Program-made: the position numbers and the translations under genes
The notes under the pieces: generated by a model
Databases searched by the model: none
What the model was told of the DNA's origin: nothing
Seen by the model: the letters and a program-made list of their open reading frames with translations, nothing else
Shown here: positions 21,042 through 35,321 of the stretch, in pieces
Position numbering within the stretch: the stretch's first letter is position 1
Layout: every line of letters starts with the position of its first letter
NCBI GenBank assembly: GCA_049487715.1
Contig: CP150546.1
Location: forward strand, 1,054,001 to 1,118,000
Reading direction: 5' to 3'
Source: Pycnococcus provasolii
Lineage: Eukaryota > Chlorophyta > Pseudoscourfieldiophyceae > Pseudoscourfieldiales
DNA: 64,000 bases

Positions 21042-21700
21042 CACAAATCTTTTTTCTCCTTTCCTTTTATTATTTTTCCTTTCTTTCCTTTTTATTTCTT
21101 CTCCGCGTGCGTAGATCCATGGGGACTTTGTCCGAAAAGAATTCCACACTGACCTCTCCACCACCACCACCAGCGGCGCTGCCTCTTCCTTTCTTCTCCC
21201 TCCTGCCTTTTCTCCTCAGGCGAGAGAGGCCTTGCCTTCTTCTTCTCCCTGCCTGCCTTCTCCATCTCTCTACCTCCTCAGGCACCCCCCCCCTTTCACC
21301 TGCGCAAGGCCTTCTTCTTCTTCTCCCTCCTGCCTTTTTTGTCTCCATCTCTCCACTACCTCCTCCTCCTCAGGCGAGAGAGGCCTTGCCTTCTTCTTCT
21401 CCCTGCCTGCCTTCTCCTTCTCTCCATTCTCCTGCCTTTCACCTGCCCCCCCCCCCCCCCCCCCTCTCTGGAACCGGTGCTTTTCTCTCAGCACCTTTAC
21501 ACAAATGCTCCAACAACTTCTTCTTCTCTCTCTTTCTTTTTTATTCCCTCCCCTCCCCATCCTGTTTGCCTCAAGTTACCCTACCCCAAGTCTTCAAACC
21601 TACCTTTGCCCTCGTCTCGCCCTCGTCCTGATGGAGATTCCTTCGCCTCCTCCTCCCCACCTTCAACCTCCTTCAACCTCCTCCAGGGTCGCCTTCTTTC
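21042..21700 (+). repeat. Pyrimidine-rich 3' spacer of rDNA unit A
   Basis: T- and C-rich sequence follows the 28S end. It holds diverged repeats of CCTCAGGCGAGAGAGGCCTT and CTTCTTCTTCTCCCTGCCTG, and a C run of about 20 near 21448. The same block follows units B, C and D. The T-rich start may act in Pol I termination, but no terminator motif is recognisable. Pro/Ser/Leu-rich frames here are composition artefacts. Confidence 0.75.
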
Positions 21701-22800
21701 GCTCCGCCCGCCTGTGCCTCTGCCGGCCCCCCTCGGCAACGAAAGTTATACATCCAGACAGCTAGCAAGCTGCCGGGCCTTGCATACTCTCCGCCTCTGC
21801 GCACGCTCTCCAAGGTGGAAAGGTATTTCATTTGCTGTTTCTTTCCTGTCCACATCCATGGGGACGTTTGCGTTGAGCCCTTTTTTGTCACGCACACCTG
21901 CACCACCCCACCACCTTTTTCCGCGGAGTCAGGTTGGTCACGCGATCGGAGTCGCAGGACGACGACCATTGCGAGATGCAGGCCAGCCCCTTCCGGCCAC
22001 ATTTAGGAGTGCCCAAACTTAGGGGAAAAACGGATTTAGGAGTAGTGCCCTGGGGTGCTCCTAAAGAGTTTAGGAGTGCCCTCGGCTTGGTCGCGGATTT
22101 TGCGAAGGACGCGAGTTTGGGGGTTTGCCATGGGTGTGTTGGTTTGTGACGTCACGGACTTGGTGGCCGTTGGCGGCACGGGGGGGTTGCAAACCCCGCG
22201 GCCGGGTCTTGCATGGATGCAAACCCCTGGCCAGCCTTGCATGGATGCATGGCAGGATCAGGGGATGGATCAGGGGATGAGGTAAGATTCGGTACGGTCT
22301 CTCTAGACCTATTTGGCAGCCTTACATGCCGTGCTTTGCCCCCCGGGGAGGGTGTGGTGCAAACCCCTAACTGGCCCTGGTGGACAATGTGGTGCAAACC
22401 CCTCCCCCTACTAGTAACTCAACCACTCTTAACAATTTTAGTGGCGTCGTTCCTCCTTGGAGACAACCTAGGGAGGTTAAGGACTCACCGGTAAAGTTGT
22501 CACACCCCTTACTAGTGTGGGGCTAACCCCTAAACGCTCCCGTGGGCACTTATCCCCGAGTGGGCCCTTAAGGATAGGATCTCTAAAAACTTATCTATGT
22601 AATGGTCATTCTTACCTCTACCTCCCCTTCTGCCTGGCGGCCTTAAGGTGGAGTGGGTTGGGCTACTGCGCAGCCCGCCACACAACGTTGTGTTAGGAGA
22701 AACCTAACCCAGAGGAAGAAAACTACCGTCCATGGCAGCTTTGACGAGAGTCATAACTCATACCTGGATCTGGGATCCATTATTGGATCACTGGATATGT
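21701..22800. other. Spacer A-B, left part
   Basis: The common 3' flank of the units reaches about 21980, including TCCACATCCATGGGGAC near 21850. Beyond that the sequence is unique. Short repeats GTGGTGCAAACCCCT and GCATGGATGCA recur between 22190 and 22410. No convincing gene is present. Confidence 0.5.
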
Positions 22801-22816
22801 TGGAGTTTATGGTTTG

Positions 22817-22844
22817 AGAGTTAGTAGTTAGGACTACTAACTCT
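22817..22844. repeat. 12-bp perfect inverted repeat
   Basis: AGAGTTAGTAGT and its exact reverse complement flank a 4-base loop. A TATA-like ATTATATAG lies just downstream (about 22851). It could be part of a decayed LTR or another element; there is no direct proof. Confidence 0.55.
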
Positions 22845-22938
22845 ACTGGATATTATATAGAAAATGGAATCTTTAAGAGATCTTGTGAAGGAATCGACGT
22901 CACATGTCGACACCTGATTGGTTACGTATTAATGGCAT

Positions 22939-22976
22939 GTCACGCTGCCCTGGGCACGGCACTGTGCCACCTGCAT
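22939..22976 (+). repeat. 38-bp direct repeat, copy 1
   Basis: Identical to 23471-23508. It contains an internal GGCAC/GTGCC stem. Confidence 0.9.
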
Positions 22977-23470
22977 ACTTACTTCTAAAACCTCGCCACG
23001 GCACCACGCCACCTCCACCACCACACCTCAACTCGCCTTAGATCTCCTTTGTTTTCTCCGTCAGCCACACCACAACTTAAGGCACCACCTGTACCACGTG
23101 TGTGTTCACCAAGCCAAGTAGAGTCAAGAAGTTCTGTAACAAGTAAACACCAACACCACACCACACCTTGTCGTCAGCGTACGCCACAGACGTACACAAA
23201 AACGCGTCGACAACTAAAGTCGGTCGTCCAACTCCAAGGGGAGGGCAACACCCAACCCCCCACCTAACGGTCCCTTTGTTAACAAACTCCCGACACCTTG
23301 GGGGAGGGTCCCAAACCTCAACCAACCTTCGCCAGGCAAAAGCCCTTGGGGTTGGGGGAAACCAAAACACCATCTCCTATCGCCTCCTCTCCTCTCCTTA
23401 AACCCCAAACACATCTCTTCTCCTCACCTCAACACCGCCACGCCACCCACCATCATGCGCCACGACAGCT

Positions 23471-23508
23471 GTCACGCTGCCCTGGGCACGGCACTGTGCC
23501 ACCTGCAT
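23471..23508 (+). repeat. 38-bp direct repeat, copy 2
   Basis: Identical to 22939-22976, 532 bp apart, and the flanks are unrelated. Confidence 0.9.
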
Positions 23509-24630
23509 CCACCGCCTCGGTTGCGATGTCGCTGACGTCCCCGCCGAAGCTCAGCGTGCAACCGAAAACGTCCGTAGCTCCTGTGCAACCGTCACCGCAT
23601 TAGTGACAGCGGAGTCTCCGGATCCGCCACAAACAAACACCCTGCTCCATTGACATCACGCCTCACCATTTGCTCGCGCACACGTTGCGACGCGAACACG
23701 CAAATCCACGCGCACTGACGTTGACGGCCTACCCTTGGTAGATTGCCAATCACCACCACGCGGCCAGCATCCATCCACTGCTTAAGCAGAACTGCCCTAG
23801 CACGCGGCATCGTTGGTGCGTGCCCAGCTCCAGCCTACTGCCACCGCCAGCCACTCAGCCACAGCCCTCAGCGTCCCACCGCGGCACCACCTTGGTTTCC
23901 GCCGTACATTGGCGGTGCGTGCTTCAACGCGCCATCGCCGCTGCAAGGCTTTCGTCACCTTCACCCTCACCCGTGGTATCCTCCATCCCTCCTCCTCTGC
24001 GTTTCCCAGCTCCCACCGATTCCCTTGCCGTTCCCAAGGCTGCTGACACTGCTCAGCATGACTTCTGCCTGCGCAATCGTGCCCAGCGCCAGCCAACCAC
24101 GCCAACATGACCACCAGCGTTGCCCATCCCCTTAGCCCATAACCCAGCCTACGTGGTGGATGCCCTTTCATGCTCGCAACGCTGCCACCAACCGGCGCAC
24201 GAGCTCCTCGTTTCCCTTCGCCCGGCTGTCCGAGGCGGCGGTCGCCACTCCGTGCGGGGTACCGCCCACGTGTACGTTCATGCTGGCCACTCGCTCTGTC
24301 CCAGTGCCCTCAGGGTTCCAGTACAGCCGTCCCTGGGCTGGCACCACATACGCATTAAACGCATAATGAAAGACAGTAGGCACCATGGCGCTCACGACGA
24401 GCCAACGTGGAGACCTGTACAGGCTCGCACGGTTCGGCAGTGAGCCAGAACGTGAGGAAGCCTCTAGGCTACTCTTGGAAGACGCAACCGCACACCTCGC
24501 GCGCTTGCGCAGCACGGCGACAGACTCAACAGGTACATAGGAGTAGTGACGGCGCACCTCAACGCCGTGCACACACACCCACACACCACGTTCACCGCCA
24601 CAGCATGTCGCGTGACGGCGAATCAGTCAC
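23509..24630. other. Spacer A-B, C/A-rich region with possible decayed coding sequence
   Basis: Three short minus-strand frames follow one another in different phases (24584-24168, 24171-23797, 23810-23592). They could be a decayed gene, but no domain is recognisable. No other feature is supported. Confidence 0.3.
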
Positions 24631-24888
24631 ATGATACTATTCATACACACCGACGACGGGAAAGTCGGCTACAAAGACGAGGCGCGATATAACAACTTTC
24701 TCGACGCTCTCAAGTCTAAGTTCAAGATTGGATCTGCGAAAATCGGAATCGATCGCATTTTCAACATCAAAGTTGAACACCGACGTCAGATGATCCGACT
24801 GAGCCAGCAGAAGTACATTCAGGACCTCATTACGCAGTACAATGTCGTCGAGGATCCAAAGGTCACCGCACCAATGTCTACTTCATGA
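24631..24888 (+). pseudogene. Ty1/copia retrotransposon reverse transcriptase fragment
   Basis: An 85-codon frame matches the end of the copia reverse transcriptase (RVT_2). It has an altered catalytic box (FIHTDDG where YVDD is usual) and the spacing to KSKFKIGSAKIGIDRIFNIK. It ends with the family signature LSQQKYIQDLITQYNV followed by the TAPMSTS stretch. Integrase and the rest of RT are absent upstream, RNase H is absent downstream, and no LTR pair is visible, so this is a dead fragment. Confidence 0.8.
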
Positions 24889-25391
24889 CCAGAGATGAAG
24901 ACAACAAAAATTAGTATCAACGGTAAAAAGAAGTGTGTTTCTAACCTACTCCGCCATGGATTGGCAGAGGGAAGAATGATCACACCTTTACAAAGGAAAA
25001 CGTGATGACATAACCTGTCGTCGTAGTCCTGTAGTAGTAATGTAAAGAAGATGTAGATCAGTTAGAGTAGTTAAGTGATGGTTCGATAAGAAACAATAAA
25101 AGACAGTTATATAAGCAAACATAGGATATAATCGAAATATCTAATAAGTAAAGTAAACCCTAGTAGGGTTTGGATAGAAACACGACACATCCATTGCGAG
25201 GAGTCCCATCCCCCGGTCCGCCAACCCCCAATCGTCGTCCCGCAAAAACTCTTCCCTGCCTGTCAGACTACCTTGTCAGACTTGCCTTCCGCCACGGCCC
25301 GTGGTGCGCCATGGAGCCTCTCGCGCGCCCGAGCGCGGCGTGTTAGTGCGCAGGTGGAGTAAGCACGGCAGCACAAGTCGAATAACGTGGT
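24889..25391. other. A/T-rich spacer after the copia fragment
   Basis: Unique, A/T-rich to about 25180, with a TATATAAG-like motif near 25111. It may be residual retroelement 3' sequence. No gene is seen. Confidence 0.4.
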
Positions 25392-25886
25392 ATGCGATCG
25401 CGATCACCGCCGCCTTCGATCGCAACAGCTGAAGACTTGGAGGAGCTGGGCGGCACGAACCCCATGACGACGCAAACGCCAGTTGCTTTTCGACGACCGC
25501 TGGCAACGCTCATCTCGGTGCTTCTCCTTATGGCCGCCGCCGTAACTGTCTACCACATTGCAGTGGCGGCGAAAAGCGCGAGACAGGCACCGGTTGTTCT
25601 CGCACATCCTAATCCTGCTCAACCTCTTCAAACCACGGGCGAGGCTGCTACCGGGGATGACGATAAGGCAGCGGCACGGAGCGTGCTTGCGAGGCAGGCT
25701 ACACAGAACGGCGACGGACCCCACCACGAACGGTGCGCTGACATCGACACGCAACCTTGGACCCCTCTACGACTTCGACTAGAACCTGCTGAGCCTTGGT
25801 GCGAGGACTCACTTCCCGGAGACTCCGCTCTATGGCTTGCGCAGGGGCTGGCTTATCTCGGAGGGTTAGCTCCTTCGGCCTCCTGA
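25392..25886 (+). CDS. Truncated type II membrane protein, N-terminal part
   Basis: The frame has 164 codons from an ATG at 25392. Residues about 35-60 (PLATLISVLLLMAAAVTVYH) form one hydrophobic segment preceded by basic residues (FRRP), the pattern of a signal anchor. A Pro/Ala/Gln-rich stem follows and then a Trp/Cys-containing patch. This is how Golgi glycosyltransferases begin, but no catalytic domain is reached. At 25859 the frame enters rDNA unit B and stops nine codons later with GGLAPSAS, the same tail as the unrelated frame at 11620-12501. The gene was probably cut by the rDNA border and is likely a remnant. Confidence 0.5.
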   Translation: MRSRSPPPSIATAEDLEELGGTNPMTTQTPVAFRRPLATLISVLLLMAAAVTVYHIAVAAKSARQAPVVLAHPNPAQPLQTTGEAATGDDDKAAARSVLARQATQNGDGPHHERCADIDTQPWTPLRLRLEPAEPWCEDSLPGDSALWLAQGLAYLGGLAPSAS

Positions 25887-27306
25887 CGAACAGCCTCATG
25901 CAGCTGACCCAAGAGCTAACTGGCTGGCTCTCGTGAAGGCGGACGATGTCTTTGTGCCCTGGATGTTAGGTGTAACAACAACGTGTAACATGGCTTGCGA
26001 AAACAACGCCTCTCTCTCTTCTTAAGGAGCCTTAGGTTTGCCCTCTCTCCCTTAAGGTTGATACCAAGCTGGCTCGAGCAAGAAGAGGAGTTGTGATATC
26101 CACGTAAGTGATGACAAAAACTCACGCGCCGGCCTCATTCAGTATCTCAGCTAGCCAAGACACTCAGCCAGCTGCAGTTTGTTCCTTTGTGTCCCAACGC
26201 CATGACTTCTGCCGACAGCCGTCGCTAGGACCAGGGAATAGGTATTATAGCCGTTGGGCCTCTGCGGCCGTCAGGCGGAGATGGGCACCTCTGCTTGGTC
26301 GTGTTTCAGGTGCCTCACATGGCCCGAGCGTACTTTGCCAAGATGTCAGTCCGCAAATCGACTCATCTCACGCTTTTGGTAAACACGCAAAAGGACGAGT
26401 TGCCACCCTTGAATGGAGGCCTTTTGTCCGGAGGGGGATGGAAAATGTGGCAAGATGCCGTTGTGGGGACGGCTCGTGGCTGCGTACGCCCTCCCGGAAG
26501 GGTATGAAGGAAAGAAAGCTCTGAGCTTTCGGACTCTCATAGCTCCGGCGAAAGGAGTTCTCCCAGGATGCTATTCGTCTTCGGACGGGTGGTATTCGGC
26601 GCTACGGCGTTTTGTGGAGGCTTGGCTTTTAGTACCCGATGAGTGACAGTCGCCCTCGGCATCCTGTGGCGGAGTGAGGAGGCAGAGTTCGTCTCTGTCG
26701 TCCACATCTCTGCACCGTGATATTCGAGTGGCGTATCATTGCAAGACGTTGAGCTCGCCGTGAATTAATTATTAATTGATTGACTGGCTTGTTCCGTCGA
26801 TGCCCGACTTATTCTTTAAGTATCGTGGCAAAAGAGCGAAAGGCTTGTATGAATACACGATGTGCATTCTTACAAACTGGAAGTTCGAAGCGGTTCCCAC
26901 TCGCCTGGTGCCCCTCTCTCTTCATTGGGAGAGCTCGGCTAGCGTCTTGCGACGTAGGTCCGCGTGATGGAACCACCTGCGGAAAGCCTGGTGAAAATGG
27001 AATTTCGGTTCTGTTTTTTACTCAGTTTGCTTTCGTATCGTTGGTGCTTCCGGAAGAAGTTGAATAGGACTTCGAGGAAAAGGGCGTTTAGATTTTCCGG
27101 GTAGTTCTCTCGTTGAGAGGCTCGCCTTGTGGAAATCCCCCTTGAACCACACTGAAGGAACAGAATTTCTTCTGTACACTTCGTTCATATCTTTCGCTCC
27201 CCGTTCCTTTTTGGAAACGGCGCAGAGTTTATGTTCGAGTGTGGATGGCCGGTACCCCTTTCTTGTGTTTGCAAGTTTGTTCGGGACGGCGTGTCCAAGA
27301 AGAAAG
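25859..27306 (+). other. rDNA unit B: intergenic spacer and 5' external transcribed spacer
   Basis: Near-identical to 12474-13925. It differs in a short patch about 26553-26600, where A and C agree with each other, and in a shorter ATTAAT cluster near 26763. Confidence 0.75.
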
Positions 27307-29101
<1,795 letters not shown>

Positions 29102-29103
<2 letters not shown>

Positions 29104-29289
29104 TGTATCGATTCCACGACCCGCGAATTGGATGCTTTGTGAGTATTTCCATGCTCACATCTCATCACACCACACGGTTCTTCGTGACCGATCTCTATAC
29201 TTATTAATCTCGAATATCTTCTTTGCTAAAGCAATGAAAAAAAACTAGGTGATAGATTTATTCTATTCCTGTTTATAAAGATAACCAAG
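29102..29289 (+). other. ITS1, unit B
   Basis: As unit A, with a longer A run (about 29237) and a few substitutions. Confidence 0.85.
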
Positions 29290-29444
29290 AACAACTCTCA
29301 ACAACGGATATCTAGGCTCTCGCAACGATGAAGAACGCAGCGAAATGCGATACGTAGTGCGAATTGCAGAATGTACGTGAGTCATCGAATTTTTGAACGC
29401 ATCTTGCGCCTGACTTCGGTCAGGCAGGCCTGCCTGAGCGTCAG
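29290..29444 (+). rRNA. 5.8S rRNA, unit B
   Basis: Same sequence and limits as the 5.8S of unit A. Confidence 0.93.
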
Positions 29445-29685
29445 TGTGTTCTCTCACTCTCGCATATATTTATTTATGTACGACCGTGGAGTTGGTAGTC
29501 TTATTTTTTTCATTGAGAAAGATAAGTTTGCCGAAGCACAGAGCTTGGCGACCGAAGCCGCTGTTTATGCGACAGCTTCAGCGCGATAGAAATATTTACC
29601 GCTGTTTGTCGGGTAAGGCTTCGTGTCGACCGCGATTCGTCTCTCTTTTTGTTGAGAGACGACGGGAAGAAATTCCTCTCATTTT
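29445..29685 (+). other. ITS2, unit B
   Basis: The stem tip at 29500-29526 differs from A and C. The GTTGAGAGAC site near 29651 matches C, not A. Confidence 0.85.
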
Positions 29686-29731
29686 TGACCTCAGTTCAGA
29701 CCAGACTACCCGCCGAATTTAAGCATATCAT

Positions 29732-29764
<33 letters not shown>

Positions 29765-30549
29765 CTAGTAACGGCGAGCGAACAGGGAAGAGCCCAACTT
29801 GAAAATCCTCAGTTCTTCGCGGAACTGTCGAATTGTAGTCTAAAGAGGATGCCTCTGCTTCCGCCTTAGCCCAAGTTCCCTGGAACGGGACGCCAGAGAG
29901 GGTGAGAGCCCCGTCGGCTGAGGCTTACGCTCCACGAGGCTCCTTCACCGAGTCGCGTAGTTTGGGAATGCTGCGCTAATTGGGTGGTAAACTCCATCTA
30001 AGGCTAAATACCGGCGAGAGACCGATAGCGAACAAGTACCGCGAGGGAAAGATGAAAAGAACTTTGAAAAGAGAGTTAAAAAGTGCTTGAAATTGTTGAG
30101 GGGGAAGCGATTGGAGGCTACGGGTGTTCCTTGGTATTCGCGGCAACCCCGTTATTTACACAAGGAGCTGGTCAGCGTGGGTTTCCTCTTTCGGATTTGG
30201 CGATCGAGGAGACTGAGGCTCGGAGACGATGTCCAGACGCTGGCGGAAGGTTTCCAATCGGCCCGTCTTGAAACACGGACCAAGGAGTCTGACATGTATG
30301 CAAGTCGGTGAGTGGAAAACTCACGAGGCGCAATGAGAGTAACTGGTGGGAGGCGCAAGCTGCACCATCGACCGACCGTGAGCTTTTGTGAAAGGTTTGA
30401 GTACGAGCATATATGTTGGGACCCGAAAGATGGTGAACTATGCCTGAGCAGGGCGAAGCCAGAGGAAACTCTGGTGGAGGCTCGTAGGGATACTGACGTG
30501 CAAATCGTTCTTCTGACTTGGGTATAGGGGCGAAAGACTAATCGAACTG

Positions 30550-30594
<45 letters not shown>

Positions 30595-30869
30595 TTCAAG
30601 CAGTTTCATCGGGTAAAGCGAATGATTAGTGGCTTTGGGGAAGTAACTTCCTCAACCAATTCTCAAACTTTAAATAGGTGAGCTGCCTTGGTTGCTTAAT
30701 TGAACCAGGGCGCTGAATGCGAACTCCAAGTGGGCCATTTTTGGTAAGCAGAACTGGCGATGCGGGATGAACCGATAGTCGAGTTAAAGCGCCTAACTGT
30801 ACGCTAACCTAGATCCCACAAAGGGTGTTGATTGATACAGACAGCAGGACGGTGGTCATGGAAGTCGAA

Positions 30870-30905
<36 letters not shown>

Positions 30906-31766
30906 TCAATTAGCCCCGAAAATGGATGGCGCTAAAGCGTACGGCTTAGACTCGGCCATCAAGGCGAGTGCGATGCCTTGATGAGTAGGAGGGCGCGGGG
31001 CCTGTGGCGCAGCTCGCGGCGTGAGCCGGGGTGAAACAGGCTCTGGTGCAGATCTTGGTGGTAGTAGCAAATATTCAAATGAGAACTTTGAAGACTGAAG
31101 TGGAGAAAGGTTCCATGTGAACAGCAATTGGACATGGGTTAGTCGATCCTAAGAGATGGGGTAATCCTGTGTGAAGGTCGCACTCGCGACGTCCATCGAA
31201 AGGGAATCGGGTTAACATTCCCGAACCGGGACGCGGCGGCGGACGGCAACGTAAGCGAGCCCGAAGACGCCGGCGAGGGCTCCGGGAAGAGTTCTCTTTT
31301 CTTTTTAACAGCTCGCCAGCCCTGGAATCGCATTATGCGGAGATAGGGCCTTGCAGCTGGTAAAGCACCGCACTTCTCGCGGTGTCCGGTGCGCCCTCGA
31401 CGGTCCGTGAAAATTCGGGGGAGCGACTACCGATCGCGCCCGGTCGTACTCATAACCGCATCAGGTCTCCAAGGTTAGCAGCCTCTAGTCTTTTGAACAA
31501 TGTGGATAAGGGAAGTCGGCAAAATAGATCCGTAAGTTCGCGAAAAGGATTGGCTCTGAGGGCTGGGCCTAGGGGTCTGTACTTTGACGCCCAAGACGGT
31601 CTTAGGTCTGCTGGCAACGGCGGGCCTTCGCGTGTCGACCGGTTGACGAGCACAGAACGACTTCGGTCTTTCCCTAGGCGATGAACAGCTAACTCAGAAC
31701 TGGTACGGACAAGGGGAATCCGACTGTTTAATTAAAACTGAGCATTGTGATGGTCTAAAAAGATGT

Positions 31767-31805
<39 letters not shown>

Positions 31806-31821
31806 AGTGAAGAAATTCAAC

Positions 31822-31885
<64 letters not shown>

Positions 31886-31886
<1 letters not shown>

Positions 31887-33397
31887 GACCTCAAATATAT
31901 AAGAATTTGAAAATTGGATAAGCAGCTGTGAAAAGCAAAACGAGGTGGAGTTTTAGATTAGATATACACAAGTAACCCCAGTATTCTTTTCTTCAAAACT
32001 CTCTGCTAGTCGAAACAAGATATACATGGACATTTCAATACAACACGGTGCTCCGGGGAGTCTTCTCGAGGAGGTTGAATTGAATAGCTTTGCCAACGAC
32101 CCGACTTTCAAGAATCAAGACGAATGGCATTTAACACCCCATCCTGATGATCCTGTGGAAGTCGAGGCAGTGCTAAGTCCAGACCAATTACATTTCGATG
32201 TCTGGATAGGACCTGGAATGGAAGAACTTCGTTTTTTCCGGCTCCATCCTTTGGCTTCTGAGTATTTACAAAGACAGTATGACTTGATACAAGAAAATAC
32301 CGAATTGACTCAGATCCTGCCCTATGGCGCTAGTCAAGGCGTTCACAATTTGCCCGAAGGTGTCTATTCTTGTCGAACTTTTATAGACCCTCACGCACCT
32401 TTGTTGAACTGGACTAACCCTGGGTATCCAAGGCTTCGAGGTGAGGGCGGCTTCTATCGACAACACTTAGCTCCATTGGTTGACTTACCAAATGGGCATT
32501 TCGATGAGGCCGCAGCTATCCCGCAGAACGAGCCACACGCTCCCCTTGTGCCTGAACAAACCATGGCGGCAAGGGTAGTATATGCAAGATACCTCACCAC
32601 TCTGGCAGCTCAACACGGCGTTCCTAACATTGAATATGGAGCAGAAGCTGGCGCAATACCTCAGTGGTACTGGCCGGTGGAGTGGAGCTCGCTATACCCT
32701 TTTCAGCACGATTATGATACATCGCATTTGTGTCACAACAAACGATGCGTCACAAGACAGCACTTAGTTATAGAACCATCAAGAACTAATCGGTCTCGGC
32801 AATATGGTTTGGCAAGATGTTCGGGCTATTTAATAAATAGAAAGGACTATGCAAATACAAACGAGGTTGAGGTGTTCGGCTATCGGTGCTGTCACCGCTG
32901 GGGTTGCAGAGTATGTACCATGATTGAGCCCTTTGGATTTATTCAAGGAGCTAGTCGAGATTGGACTCAATTGGTATATCGATCTGGACACGAAGCTGAC
33001 TATAATTTCGGTACTTTGCCGGAATTAGACTAGTTTCTGAGGTTCTCCAGAGTTTTGGCAACACATCTTGATCAGGGAACGCCTCCATGCCTCTTGGCAA
33101 AGGGCGTCTAGTACCACCCTCGTTTGGAAACTTTCGAGTGGGAACGCGGTTAATTGCCGGTATCATATGGTAATAAGCTAGACCCTCTAAAGGCCGATCC
33201 TGAGCGTTACCTCCTAAGTCCGAAGTTGGCTAGAAACCTCAAAGTTACTAGCAAACACTACACCACATGGTAGGATACGGAGGGCGTGCAGAGACTGAAC
33301 GGATGTGGGTGAGTCACTCGAGGAGACGACCAATCTCCGAGACTTGCTTAAGATACAGTCCACTCCTATACGATGGTAAAAGTATAGGGCTCAAGTG
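31886..33397 (+). other. Group I intron in 28S, unit B
   Basis: Same L1949-like site, length (1512 nt) and core elements as in unit A. Confidence 0.93.
32026..33033 (+). CDS. His-Cys box homing endonuclease, unit B
   Basis: 335 residues, identical in translation to the unit A protein, with His 234, Asn 255 and the Cys/His cluster intact. Confidence 0.92.
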   Translation: MDISIQHGAPGSLLEEVELNSFANDPTFKNQDEWHLTPHPDDPVEVEAVLSPDQLHFDVWIGPGMEELRFFRLHPLASEYLQRQYDLIQENTELTQILPYGASQGVHNLPEGVYSCRTFIDPHAPLLNWTNPGYPRLRGEGGFYRQHLAPLVDLPNGHFDEAAAIPQNEPHAPLVPEQTMAARVVYARYLTTLAAQHGVPNIEYGAEAGAIPQWYWPVEWSSLYPFQHDYDTSHLCHNKRCVTRQHLVIEPSRTNRSRQYGLARCSGYLINRKDYANTNEVEVFGYRCCHRWGCRVCTMIEPFGFIQGASRDWTQLVYRSGHEADYNFGTLPELD

Positions 33398-33434
<37 letters not shown>

Positions 33435-33447
33435 ACTGTCCCTATCC

Positions 33448-33487
<40 letters not shown>

Positions 33488-33493
33488 GAATCG

Positions 33494-33532
<39 letters not shown>

Positions 33533-33881
33533 ACTTTGTGAAATGACTTAGAAGGTGTAGAATAAGTGGGAGCTTCGGCGCCAGTGAAATACCACTACTT
33601 TTAACGTTATTTTACTTATTTCATGACATGGAACCGGGACTCTGTCCCTGCTTTTTGCTCTAAGCATAGCGATCCAGGTGAAAGACATTGTCAGGTGGGG
33701 AGTTTGGCTGGGGCGGCACATCTGTTAAATCGTAACGCAGGTGTCCTAAGATGAGCTCAGAGAGAACAGAAATCTCTCGTAGAACAAAAGGGTAAAAGCT
33801 CATTTGATTTTGATTTTCAGTACGAATACAAACTGTGAAAGCATGGCCTATCGATCCTTTAGAATTTGAGAGTTTCAAGCT

Positions 33882-33924
<43 letters not shown>

Positions 33925-33947
33925 AGCCAAGCGTTCATAGCGACGTT

Positions 33948-33992
<45 letters not shown>

Positions 33993-34027
33993 GAATTCAC
34001 CAAGTGTTGGATTGTTCACCCACCAAT

Positions 34028-34082
<55 letters not shown>

Positions 34083-34427
34083 ATGGACGGCCGAGCCAAC
34101 ACTAATCAGAGTCAGTACGAGAGGAACCCTCTGTTCGCATAATTGGTAACGCCCTTGGCTGAAAAGCCAGTGGGGCAAAGCTACCATGCGTAGGATAATG
34201 ACTGAACGCCTCTAAGTCAGAATCCATGGTGGAAGGCTCGGCATTTATGTCTCCGGACGATACACGCTAACGATAACTTTGTCGAGAGCGCTATTCACCG
34301 AAATTCCGATTGTACGGAGACGTGAATCCCTTGTAGACGACTTGGATACGCCACAGGGTGATGTAAGGTGTAGAGCATCCTTGCTGATGCGATCATCTGA
34401 GTCTCAGCCCTTCGTGGCAAGATTCGT

Positions 34428-35321
34428 CACAAATCTTTTTCTCCTTTCCTTTTATATTTTCCCTTTCTTTCCTTTTTATTCTTCTCCGCCTGCGTAGATC
34501 CATGGGGACTTTGTCGGGAAAGAATTCCACACTGACCTCTCCACCACCACCAGCGGCGCTGCCTCTTCCTTTCTTCTCCCTCCTGCCTTTTCTCCTCAGG
34601 CGAGAGAGGCCTTGCCTTCTTCTTCTCCCTGCCTGCCTTCTTCTTCCCCATCTCATCACCTCCTCAGGCACCCCCCCCTTTCACCTGCGCAAGGCCTTCT
34701 TCTTCTTCTTCTCCCTGCCTTCTTCTTCTCCATCTCTCTACCTCATCAAGCACCCCCCCTTTCACCTGCGCAAGGCCTTCTTCTTCTTCTTCTCCCTGCC
34801 TGCCTTCTTCTTCTCTCCATTCTCCTGCCTTTCACCTGCCCCCCCCCCCCCCCCCCCCCCTCTCCCCCCCTCTCTGGAACCGGTGCTTTTCTCTCAGCAC
34901 CTTTACACAAATGCTCCAACAACTTCTTCTTCTCTCTCTTCTCTTTCTTTTTTATTCCCTCCCCTCCCCATCCTTTTTGCCTTCCTCCTCAGTTCTTCAT
35001 ACCTTCTCCTTCCCCCCTTCCCCCCCAGGCTCCTCTTCCTCACGCCCTCTTTTCTCCATCTCTTCAACTAAAACTCCTACTCTCCCCCTTCCCCCGCCCC
35101 CCCCCCGGCTGCCTTGGCCCGTCAGTCAGAAAAAGTTTTTTTCGGCCAACAGCGAGCGCTTTCTAAATATATTTATTTACCTGTCCACATCCATGGGGAC
35201 ATTTCTTCGAGCTGTTTTCTTGAACAAAATGCACTGCCTTCCCCCTTTGTCCGTGGAATTAGTTTTGTTTGTTGTGTTTATCGGCTGATTCATTTCTCAA
35301 CTCATTTCTCCTCCTCTGTCT
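34428..35321 (+). repeat. Pyrimidine-rich 3' spacer of rDNA unit B
   Basis: Same class of sequence as after unit A, with a C run of about 22 near 34839 and another near 35095. The shared TCCACATCCATGGGGAC is near 35187. No gene is accepted. Confidence 0.75.

Larger units (their letters stand above)
29686..34427 (+). rRNA. 28S rRNA, unit B (with group I intron)
   Basis: Same limits and intron position as unit A. The helix strands TGGAGTTC (near 30590) and GAACTCCA (near 30721) match A and differ from C. Confidence 0.93.

Noticed and set aside
21107-22022. Long Pro/Ser/Leu-rich frames after 28S A and B (also 34502-35288)
   Set aside because: Products of the pyrimidine-rich spacer; length and frame change with homopolymer runs.
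22797-25180. A complete copia element with LTRs around the RT fragment
   Set aside because: No matching LTR pair, primer-binding site, gag or integrase could be found; only the RT end is supported.
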